From: CAZUVM01 sp964623885
Lineage (GTDB): Bacteria; Verrucomicrobiota; Verrucomicrobiia; Limisphaerales; UBA8199
DNA: 8,773 nucleotides
Direction of reading: 5' to 3'
Assembly (NCBI GenBank): GCA_964623885.1
Contig: CAZUVM010000228.1
Span: 1-8,773 of the forward strand
Positions 1 through 6,500 of this stretch are shown in pieces; position 1 is the stretch's first letter; the number at the start of each line of letters is the position of its first letter. The position numbers were made by a program, and so were the translations under genes. The notes beneath the pieces are model-generated. The model did no database searches, was not told the origin of the DNA, and was given only the letters and a program-made list of their open reading frames with translations.

Positions 1-1856
1 TGCCCACGCTCTCCACTCAATTCCCAATTCCCAATTCCCCTTTGTCCTTCGAACCTCCCCTCCCCTCTATCCTCGCGTCTCCCTCTCCCCTTCCCGGCTT
101 CCCGCCCACCGACGCCGCATTCGATGATCCTGCCGTCTGGAACCTCATCGCTTCCGGCCAGGCTCGGGCGGTGCACCATATCGAAAGTCCGGCCATGATC
201 GGACTCTGCCGCCAATGCAACGTGCGCGATATCGAAACGCTCATTGCCATCGTCAGCGTCATCCGGCCGGGCGCCGCTAATGAAGGCAAGAAACTCGCGT
301 TCACCCGCCGCTATCAAGGTCTCGAACCAACCACGTACCCGCATCCCTCGCTTGAGCCCGTGCTCCGCGATGCCTACGGCCTCGTGGTTTATGAAGAACA
401 CATTCTCCAAATTTGTGAAGCATTTGCCGGCCTGCCTCCCGGCCGTGCGGATGTATTGCGCCGAGCCCTGAATAAACAAAAGCGCAACGTCATTGAAGAA
501 ATTCGCCAGGAATTCTTCGCTTCCGCCAAAGCGCGCGGCCATGTCGACGAGAAGATTGTCGAGGTTTGGGAGTTGGTTTCCGGGTTTGCCGGTTATGCCT
601 TCTGCAAGGCCCACTCCACCGCTTACGGCGTCGAAGCCTACCAGGCCGCCTGGCTGAAACTCAATTATCCGGCCGAGTTCATGGCCGCCGTGCTGACCAA
701 CGGTAAAGGGTTCTACGATCCGCTCGTGTATGTGCTGGAAACTTACCGGCTCGGCTTGAAATTCCTGCCACCCACGATTAACGAACCCGGCCCGGCCTTT
801 ACTGTCGTAAAATCCGAAACCGCGCCCGCTACGCCAACCGTCTGCCGAAAATTCTCCCTCTCCCCTGGGGAGAGGTCCGAGGTGAGGGGAATTTCGGGCG
901 CCAACACCAATTCCAAGGAACTGCCTGCGCCCTCCACTCAATTTTCAATTCCCAATTCCCTTTCTACTTGTTCTCCCCCGACAACCCCTTCGGATTTCGC
1001 CCTTCGGCCTTCTTTCGGCCTTCGCCCTTCGGTCTTCGGCCTTAACATGTATCACGCATCACGCATCACGCATCACGTTTCACGTTTCACTCCGCACATC
1101 CGCGTCCCCGTCACCCGCACCAAAGGCCTCTCGCAGCGCACCGCCGACGCCATTCTCGCCGCCCGCTCGCATGGGCCTTTCTCCTCGCTCGCCGATTTTT
1201 TCCACCGCGTTCACCCCTCGCCCGAAGAAATGGAAACCCTCATCCGCGCGGGCGCCTTCGATGAATTCGGCCAGTCGCGCACACAACAATTCTGGGAAAC
1301 GCATTATTTGCATCGTAGCTTCGGAAACGAACAGCGCCGAGATCAAAACTGGCTGCTGCCGCCGCCCTCGCTGGAAAAATTCCCGGACGTGCCGTTGCGC
1401 GAGCCGACCCGGCGCGAACGGCTTCAAGCCGAAACGGAGTTATTCGGCTATGCCGTGAGCGGCCATCCACTCGAACTTTTTGATGACGTGGTCTGGGATA
1501 CCTACTGCCCCGTCGCGCACCTCGGCAAATTCATCGGCCAAACCGTCGTCACCTGCGGGTTGGTGGTCGAACAGCGCGTCCATCACCAGGTCACCGGCGA
1601 ACCAATGAAGTTCCTGACCCTGGCCGACTGGACCGGCATGATCGAAACCGAGCTGTTCGCCAAAACCTACAAAAGCTACGGCCTCGCTACCGTCCGCTAT
1701 CCTGTGCTGGAAATTACAGCGACCGTCGAACCCTTTGATAACAACCGCGGGTACTCCCTGCGTGTCCTGCGCGCGGGAAAACCAAGAACAGCAAGCGCCG
1801 TCAATTCTCATGACAAGCCCCCACATTCGCAATTTGCTGGAAATAGAGTATTATAA
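1..1856 (+). CDS. dnaE: DNA polymerase III alpha subunit, DnaE family (C-terminal part; 5' end outside window)
   Basis: The frame is open at the left edge (first full codon at 3), so the gene starts upstream. DnaE proteins are the catalytic subunit of bacterial replicative or translesion C-family polymerases. Visible landmarks are the fingers motif HHIESPAM (174-197), followed by an IRPG motif, YEEHIL (about 394), and the conserved block GFAGYAFCKAHSTAYG with AWLKLNYPAEF (about 580-680). A helix-hairpin-helix region (TKGLSQRTADAILAAR, about 1120-1170), ELFGYAVSGHPLE (about 1438-1476) and an OB fold (about 1515-1780) follow. The catalytic aspartates of the palm would lie upstream. The protein ends shortly after the OB fold, without the tau-binding domain of E. 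coli DnaE. This suggests an accessory or ImuC-like alpha rather than the main replicase (inference). No clear clamp-binding pentapeptide is seen; QNWLL near 1344 is a weak candidate. A repeat-rich stretch of about 85 residues is inserted before the helix-hairpin-helix region. Confidence 0.88.
   Translation, partial: PTLSTQFPIPNSPLSFEPPLPSILASPSPLPGFPPTDAAFDDPAVWNLIASGQARAVHHIESPAMIGLCRQCNVRDIETLIAIVSVIRPGAANEGKKLAFTRRYQGLEPTTYPHPSLEPVLRDAYGLVVYEEHILQICEAFAGLPPGRADVLRRALNKQKRNVIEEIRQEFFASAKARGHVDEKIVEVWELVSGFAGYAFCKAHSTAYGVEAYQAAWLKLNYPAEFMAAVLTNGKGFYDPLVYVLETYRLGLKFLPPTINEPGPAFTVVKSETAPATPTVCRKFSLSPGERSEVRGISGANTNSKELPAPSTQFSIPNSLSTCSPPTTPSDFALRPSFGLRPSVFGLNMYHASRITHHVSRFTPHIRVPVTRTKGLSQRTADAILAARSHGPFSSLADFFHRVHPSPEEMETLIRAGAFDEFGQSRTQQFWETHYLHRSFGNEQRRDQNWLLPPPSLEKFPDVPLREPTRRERLQAETELFGYAVSGHPLELFDDVVWDTYCPVAHLGKFIGQTVVTCGLVVEQRVHHQVTGEPMKFLTLADWTGMIETELFAKTYKSYGLATVRYPVLEITATVEPFDNNRGYSLRVLRAGKPRTASAVNSHDKPPHSQFAGNRVL
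11..43 (+). repeat. CAATTCC heptamer repeat, copy 1 (inside dnaE)
   Basis: Three exact tandem copies of the 7-mer CAATTCC occupy 18-38, preceded by CTCCACT and followed by CCTTT. A near-identical element lies at 932-963. It is translated in frame as part of a Pro/Ser-rich linker between the palm and fingers parts of the polymerase, where E. coli DnaE has a loop. Confidence 0.8.
845..898 (+). repeat. Palindromic dispersed-type repeat element inside dnaE
   Basis: A perfect 19-base palindrome lies at 857-875: CCTCTCCCC, a central T, then GGGGAGAGG. It is followed by TCCGAGGTGAGGGG and enclosed by outer arms CCGAAAATTC (845-854) and GAATTTCGG (889-897) that pair with a single bulged A. The CTCTCCCC/GGGGAGAGG plus GGTGAGGGG layout resembles dispersed intergenic repeats of many bacterial genomes (recalled, not searched). 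Here it is translated in frame within the polymerase insert. Confidence 0.75.
932..963 (+). repeat. CAATTCC heptamer repeat, copy 2 (inside dnaE)
   Basis: The element reads CTCCACT, CAATTTT, CAATTCC, CAATTCC, CCTTT. It differs from the copy at 11-43 by two substitutions and one missing C. Both copies are read in the same frame and give nearly the same peptide (STQF, then IPNS). The spacing between copies is 921 bp, a multiple of three. Confidence 0.8.
987..1043 (+). repeat. TTCGG-rich degenerate repeat inside dnaE
   Basis: Five TTCGG cores (989, 1003, 1014, 1028, 1035) and two TTCGC variants (996, 1021) lie in 51 bases. They are separated by C/T-rich spacers such as CCC and CCTTC. The translation shows an echo, FALRPSFGLRPSVFGL. 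The tract has no counterpart in typical DnaE proteins. Confidence 0.65.
1051..1091 (+). repeat. ATCACGC heptamer tandem array inside dnaE
   Basis: The array consists of ATCACGC three times (1051-1071), then ATCACGT, TTCACGT and a partial TTCACTC, so nearly six units with a period of 7. It encodes an Arg/His/Thr-rich stretch immediately before the conserved helix-hairpin-helix part of DnaE resumes near 1100. Because 7 is not a multiple of 3, gain or loss of one unit would shift the reading frame. Confidence 0.85.
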
Positions 1857-1899
1857 TTTTGCCTAAGGGCACACATTAAGACCTATGAAAGGACAAACC

Positions 1900-2283
1900 A
1901 TGAAACGCGGATCCATACTCAAAACGGCGGGCGCGGTCCTCGGGTTGACCGCTATGCTGGCGCAACCGGTGCTGGTGTTGGCGGCGGACGAAAAACCGAT
2001 GGCCGAAACCAAAACAATCACGGGCGAAGTCGTCGACCTCATGTGCTATCTCGATCACGGAGCCAAAGGTGAAAAGCACCAGGGCTGCGCCGAGAAGTGC
2101 ATTAAGAGCGGCGGCCCGGTTGGCCTGCTGACGGCTGATAACCAGCTCTACCTGGTCATCGGCGAACACAAACCCATGAACGACGAACTCGCCTCCAAGG
2201 CGGCTCAGAAAGTCACGCTCAAAGGCAAAGTCGTTGAGCGCCACGGCATGAAGATGATCGAAAACGCGGAAATCGAGAAATAA
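1900..2283 (+). CDS. Small exported conserved protein with Cys/His cluster
   Basis: I chose the ATG at 1900 because AAAGGA (1888-1893) is spaced 6 nt before it and because it gives a classic signal peptide: MKR, a hydrophobic core and probable cleavage near VLA/AD (residues 28-30). An in-frame ATG at 1885 is the alternative and would add five residues. The mature part of about 98 residues begins with TGEVVDLMCYLDHGAKGE. It holds C49, H53, H60, C63 and C67, including a CxxxC pair but no CxxCH haem motif. It ends in a beta-rich stretch (KVTLKGKVVER) suggestive of an OB-like fold. Similar small periplasmic proteins (GEVVD...CY...HGAKGEKH...C...C) occur in several phyla without assigned function. 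Metal binding or redox is plausible from the residues but unproven. It lies 43 bp after dnaE and is followed by a terminator. Confidence 0.8.
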   Translation: MKRGSILKTAGAVLGLTAMLAQPVLVLAADEKPMAETKTITGEVVDLMCYLDHGAKGEKHQGCAEKCIKSGGPVGLLTADNQLYLVIGEHKPMNDELASKAAQKVTLKGKVVERHGMKMIENAEIEK

Positions 2284-2309
2284 CGGCGGGTCACGCCGAA
2301 TCAATCCGG

Positions 2310-2344
2310 GAGCCGCGTCGCAAGGCGCGGCTCTTCTCGCTTTT
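2310..2344 (+). terminator. Rho-independent-like terminator after the small exported protein gene
   Basis: The stem GAGCCGCGTC (2310-2319) pairs with GGCGCGGCTC (2324-2333) over 10 bp with one T-G wobble, closed by a GCAA tetraloop of the GNRA type. It is followed by the interrupted T-rich tract TTCTCGCTTTT. A smaller 5-bp hairpin (CGGCG 2284-2288 with CGCCG 2294-2298) sits directly after the stop codon. The T tract is imperfect, so efficiency is uncertain. Confidence 0.7.
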
Positions 2345-2373
2345 CGGCTAGCATCCGCAACCCCAGATCAGAA

Positions 2374-2871
2374 ATGGAGAAACTGACATCGCTGTTGAAT
2401 CGCCCGGAGTACATTCACACGGCCATCAACCATTTTCCTTTGATCGGTCTGTTGGTGGCAATGGTCGCAGTATTGATGAGTCTGCTTGCTCGTTTGCGGC
2501 TGGCAACGGTGCTCAGCCTCGCGTTGTTGACAGTGCTCGCCCTCTCGGTATGGCCGGTCACCTATTTCGGCGAAGCGGGTTACGATCGCGTGCTCTCGAT
2601 GGCGGATGAGGACGGGCAGGCATTTCTCCGCTACCATATGCATTTGGCCGACCGCTGGGTGTTCCTTTATTACGTTACTGCCGGTATGGCGGCACTGGCG
2701 ATTGGACTGAGCTGGAAATGGCCCAAGACCTTATTGCCGCTTTCCATTCTCGCGCTGGTCCTTGCTACCGCGAGCCTGACTGCGGGCATCTACATCGCCC
2801 ACGCTGGCGGCGAAGTTAGACACCGCGAATTCCGCAGCGGGCCGCCTCCCGTAGTCCAGGACGAGCATTGA
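2374..2871 (+). CDS. Four-helix membrane protein, DUF2231-like
   Basis: The product has 165 residues with four hydrophobic segments, at about residues 18-38, 42-62, 95-113 and 118-141. The opening IHTAINHFPLIGLLVA matches the 'IHPxxxHFPI' start typical of DUF2231 inner-membrane proteins (family recalled, no search run). Conserved-looking histidines are H15, H20, H88, H90, H143 and H150, the last two in AHAGGEVRH near the fourth helix. In related proteins such His residues are proposed haem or metal ligands; here that is inference. There is no strong Shine-Dalgarno before the ATG. It is 90 bp downstream of the small exported protein and separated from it by a hairpin terminator, so it probably has its own promoter. 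The role is unknown. Confidence 0.75.
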   Translation: MEKLTSLLNRPEYIHTAINHFPLIGLLVAMVAVLMSLLARLRLATVLSLALLTVLALSVWPVTYFGEAGYDRVLSMADEDGQAFLRYHMHLADRWVFLYYVTAGMAALAIGLSWKWPKTLLPLSILALVLATASLTAGIYIAHAGGEVRHREFRSGPPPVVQDEH

Positions 2872-2908
2872 ATTAAGCGCATCGCCGAATTGCTTTCCCA
2901 CACGCCTT

Positions 2909-2935
2909 GTGTTACATACGATGCATGAGTGACAC
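2909..2935 (+). promoter_or_regulatory. Possible promoter/operator of the toxin-antitoxin pair
   Basis: Imperfect inverted repeats GTGTTAC (2909-2915) and GTGACAC (2929-2935) match in 6 of 7 positions and bracket the antitoxin ATG at 2925. A weak -35 TTGCTT (2890-2895) and -10 TACATA (2913-2918) are 17 bp apart. If used, they would start the message at about the ATG, giving a leaderless transcript. RHH antitoxins commonly repress their own promoter through such dyads. The match here is modest. Confidence 0.3.
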
Positions 2936-3164
2936 ACTAACGCTGCGAGTTCCCGTTTCCGAGAAAGTAACCTGGCAGAAGGTCGCGAATGCTGTGGGAG
3001 AAGATCTCAGCGAGTTTGCGCGAAAAGCTGTGCGCCAAAGGGTACAGTCGGTCCAGGCCAAAAGCGGCTCTCCCTGGGATGACTTGCTCGGCACTGTAAG
3101 GACGGATGCCCCACCGGCAACCAATAAAAATGTTCGGAAGGCAATGCGGTCGCGCCGGGCATGA
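2925..3164 (+). CDS. Antitoxin of a type II TA pair (RHH/CopG-like)
   Basis: The product is 79 residues from the ATG at 2925; an in-frame TTG at 2907 would add six. Residues 3-9 (DTLTLRV) form a likely N-terminal beta strand. Two helical stretches with a ribbon-helix-helix pattern follow (EKVTWQKVANAVG, then DLSEFARKAVRQRVQ). The C-terminal half (SPWDDLLGTV, then a basic tail ending in RSRRA) is probably the toxin-binding tail. The role is to neutralise the downstream PIN nuclease and repress the operon, inferred from size, layout and partner. The stop codon overlaps the toxin start in an ATGA arrangement, so translation is probably coupled. The exact antitoxin family was not established. Confidence 0.7.
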   Translation: MSDTLTLRVPVSEKVTWQKVANAVGEDLSEFARKAVRQRVQSVQAKSGSPWDDLLGTVRTDAPPATNKNVRKAMRSRRA

Positions 3165-3571
3165 TCTACCTGGTGGACACGGGACCATTGGTAGCAGCTT
3201 TTCGCCAGCCCGGAGCTAAAGATCCCTTCACGCCTTGGGCTACCCGGCTGATACGCTCACTCCCCTATCCTTTATTTACGTGTGACGCGGTATTGACGGA
3301 GGCGGCGCATTTCCTGGGCTCGCCGGCAAAGCTCCTCGCAGCAATCAGCCGAGGGCTGCTGGTGTCCAGGTTTGACAGCCAAGCAGCCACACCGCGCCTG
3401 GCGGAATTAGTTCGTAAATACGCCGACCATCCCATGGACTTTGCCGACGCTTGCCTGGTTTGCATGAGCGAGCAAACCCGTGACTGCAAAATCATTACCG
3501 TGGATCGCGCTGACTTCACTTCGTACCGCAGAAACGACCGCGAATCGATTCCACTGCTGCTGCCCGACTGA
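3161..3571 (+). CDS. vapC: PIN-domain ribonuclease toxin, VapC-like
   Basis: This 136-residue protein is the usual size for VapC toxins, Mg-dependent ribonucleases that cleave tRNA, rRNA or mRNA when the antitoxin is degraded. The PIN acidic residues are visible: D6 in YLVDTGPLVAAF, E47 in TEAAHFLG, D93/D96 in MDFADACLV and D115 in IITVDRADF. The active site therefore looks intact. The start overlaps the antitoxin stop by 4 bp. The gene ends 15 bp before the convergent smc stop. I see no T-tract terminator between them, only a short GC palindrome GCGGCCGC (3578-3585). The target RNA cannot be inferred from the sequence. Confidence 0.85.
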   Translation: MIYLVDTGPLVAAFRQPGAKDPFTPWATRLIRSLPYPLFTCDAVLTEAAHFLGSPAKLLAAISRGLLVSRFDSQAATPRLAELVRKYADHPMDFADACLVCMSEQTRDCKIITVDRADFTSYRRNDRESIPLLLPD

Positions 3572-3586
3572 GCAACCGCGGCCGCA

Positions 3587-6500
3587 TTACTTCGCCATCA
3601 TGACCTCAATCGTCTCTTCTCGCCGGTGTGGGGCATCTTGCTCAGGTTCCACCGACGGCACGCTGGTTTCAGTTTCGATCGAAGCGGGACGATGATCGGT
3701 GACTTGATCGTTGGCCTTGTGGAATTTGACGCTGACGATCTTGCTCACGCCGTGTTCCTGCATAGTTACGCCATACAGCACATCCGCCATGCCGATGGTC
3801 CGCTTGTTATGGGTGATAATGATGAACTGTGAGTGTTCAAGGAACCGTTGCAGCACCCGGATAAATCGATTGATGTTCGATTCATCCAGCGGCGCGTCGA
3901 GCTCATCCAGCACGCAGAACGGACTGGGCTTGACCTGGTAAATCGAGAAGAGAAGCGAAACGGCGGTCATGGTTTGCTCGCCGCCCGAAAGGAGTGAAAT
4001 GGTCTGCAATTGCTTGCCTGGCGGGCGAGCCACAATGTCGATGCCGCTCTCCAGCAGATCATTCTCATCCATCAAAATCAGGTCAGCCTTCCCGCCGCCA
4101 AACACCTCAGTGAACATGGCTCGGAAATTATCGCGGATTTGCTCGAAGGTCGTGCGGAACATTTCGCGAGTCTGCGTGTTGATCCGGTTAATCACTTCGA
4201 GCAACTGGGCTTTGGCCTGAACAAGATCGACATGTTGTTGGCTGAGGAACTGGTAACGCTGCTCGGTTTCCTCGTATTCTTCAATGGCCACGAGATTGAC
4301 CGGTCCCATTTCATCCAGCCGCTGCTGCAGCACTTCAACCTGCTTAGTTATTGCGTCCCAATCAGTGGCGGCACCGGCCTGGGCCATTTCTTCGGGACTC
4401 ATGACATGAACCCGCGCCGGCCCTTCATCGGCAAACGTGATGGTGATGCACTCGCCGCGGACGTCGTCTAAATTAATATGGTACTTTTGTTGGACACGCT
4501 CGCGCAGGTTTTGCACGGTCATGTTTTTCTGGGTGAGCTGAATTTCGAGACCGCTGCGCCGCTCTTGAATTTCGGCGAGCATCCGCCGCTGCTCGCGCAG
4601 CGACTCTTCACGCGCGGCGATATCGGCTTCCTGCCCTTGTTTTTGGGAAACCAACTCAGCTGTTTGAGCATTCACCTGCTCGCGGTCGTGTCCCAACTGC
4701 TCGATTTTAGCGCGTGACTCCACGATTTCGTTCTCCGCCTGAGTCTTGCGATCCACAAACGACGCAATCTCGCGCCGCCGTTGTTCGATGACTTGAGCCA
4801 ACTCCCGAAGCCGCTGCACCAGGGCTTGCTCCTGCTGCTGGAAAGAGGCGCTCATTTGTTCTTCAGTCGCGAGGGCCACTTTGCTTTCTGTAAGCTGCGT
4901 CTGGGCGACGTCACGCTGCGTGCGAAGTTCCTCCAGACGCGTGGTAAAATCCGAAACCTGCCGCTGGCAATTTTGCTCGCGAGCCTCGAATTCAGCGGCC
5001 GTGGCAGACAAAGCCGATCGCTTCTGCAATCCTTCCTGCTCTTGAGCGGCAAGACTCTGGATCTCGAAAACAACCGTATCGATTTTCTGGTGCAGCAGCC
5101 GTTGAGAGTTCTGCAACGCCTTGAATTCTCCCTCATGGGTGGCAATCGCGACTTCCTGGGCGCGCAGTTCGGTCTGGGCCTGTTGCAGGCCTGCCTGCAG
5201 CTCGGTCTGCTCGCTCTGGGCGGCGCCCTTGCGACGACTGATTTCCGCGACGTGTTCCTGCAATTTCGCCAGACCGACTTGCAAATTGGCAATCTGATTC
5301 TTGCGACCAAGAATCGATGCGGCCACCTTCCCATTGCTATTTCCATTGCCGCAGCCGCCCGTGTAAACCCCTTGCCGGCTGAGCACTTCTCCAGTCATCG
5401 TAACATAGTGGAACGCGCCATTGCTCTCGCGCCAGGCAATGGTGGCAGCATCCAAATCACGCACGATCCGGGTCATCCCGAGCAAACGCTCAAGCAATGG
5501 TTGGACTGACGACTCACCTTGAACAACCTCCATCGCGTTGAGAGGGACGCCGTTCAGTTCTGGAACTGGAGCAGCGTTGCGGGTTGTCGGTTGGGTTGAA
5601 CCAACCACGACACCATCCCCGCTGCCGTTTCCATTTGTGTCACTGCCGGCATTGGTGTGACCGTTGCGCCAGAAGGCCATCGGGGCGATGCTCGCGCGTC
5701 CTTTTCTGCCGGTGCTCAAATCAACAAGGATTTGCTGCGCCGACTCGGGTTGTTCCGTGAGTACAACCTGCAAGTGATGGCCGAGCGCTGTTTCAATCGC
5801 GGTTACATATGGATCTGGCACGCGGATGCGGTCGGCTAGCGAGCCCAGTACGTGCTGCGATTGTCTAAGCACGGCCAACGGCCCTTCGGCAAAGCCTTCG
5901 TGGCCGGCCTGCAATTGTTCCAAAACTTCCAGGCGCGACCGTTGCTCGGCTTGCTGTTGCAGGAGCTGATCCTGTTCCCGGGATGCCCGGCTCAGTTCTT
6001 CCTGGAGCTCGGCCAAACGCCCCTGCCTCTGCTCGACCGTGCCACGCTGCGTTTGGGCGTTCAGTCGTTCCGCCTCCACATTAGCAGCAAATTCATGCAA
6101 TCGGCTCTCCAACCGGGTCCGTTCTTCTTCAAGCTGGATCTTCTCCGCCGAAAGTTTTTCCAGGCGGACCACATTGCCCTGCTTTTGCAAATCGAGCGCT
6201 GTGATCTCATTGCGCGCCCGACTCAGATCCTGTGCGGCCGCAAATGCGGACGCTTGCGCCTGGCGCAGATTCTCCTGGCAATCACGCAGTTGTTCTTCAA
6301 GCGCTCGCGCGGCTTCCTGGCGACTCTGCAATGTTTGGCGATGACCTTTCAGCGCCAACTCGGCTGACTGGAGTTTTGTCTGAACAGCTTTGAGTTCCTG
6401 CTCGGCGATGTGCTGTCTCTCCTCGGCCTGATTAATGTCCGCCAACGCCTTCGTATCTTGCGCCGCCAATTCCCTTAACCGCTCTTCGTTGAACTGGACG

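Noticed and set aside
845..898. Hairpin as a transcription terminator
   Set aside because: It lies within the dnaE open frame and has no T tract. It looks like a dispersed repeat element.
1051..1091. Possible CRISPR array
   Set aside because: The units are 7-bp head-to-tail repeats without spacers, inside a coding frame.
1080..1427. Minus-strand open frame inside dnaE
   Set aside because: The plus strand encodes the conserved helix-hairpin-helix region here. The antisense product is Arg/Gly-rich and featureless.
3578..3585. GCGGCCGC palindrome between vapC and smc as a shared terminator
   Set aside because: It is only an 8-base palindrome with no loop and no T-rich tail on either strand.
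4781..5509. Plus-strand open frame of 242 codons inside smc
   Set aside because: It is antisense to the Smc coiled coil and hinge. Its Leu/Gln-rich composition is what antisense reading of a coiled coil gives.
5852..6367. Plus-strand open frame of 171 codons inside smc
   Set aside because: It is a shadow of the first Smc coiled coil, with no start signal or motif.
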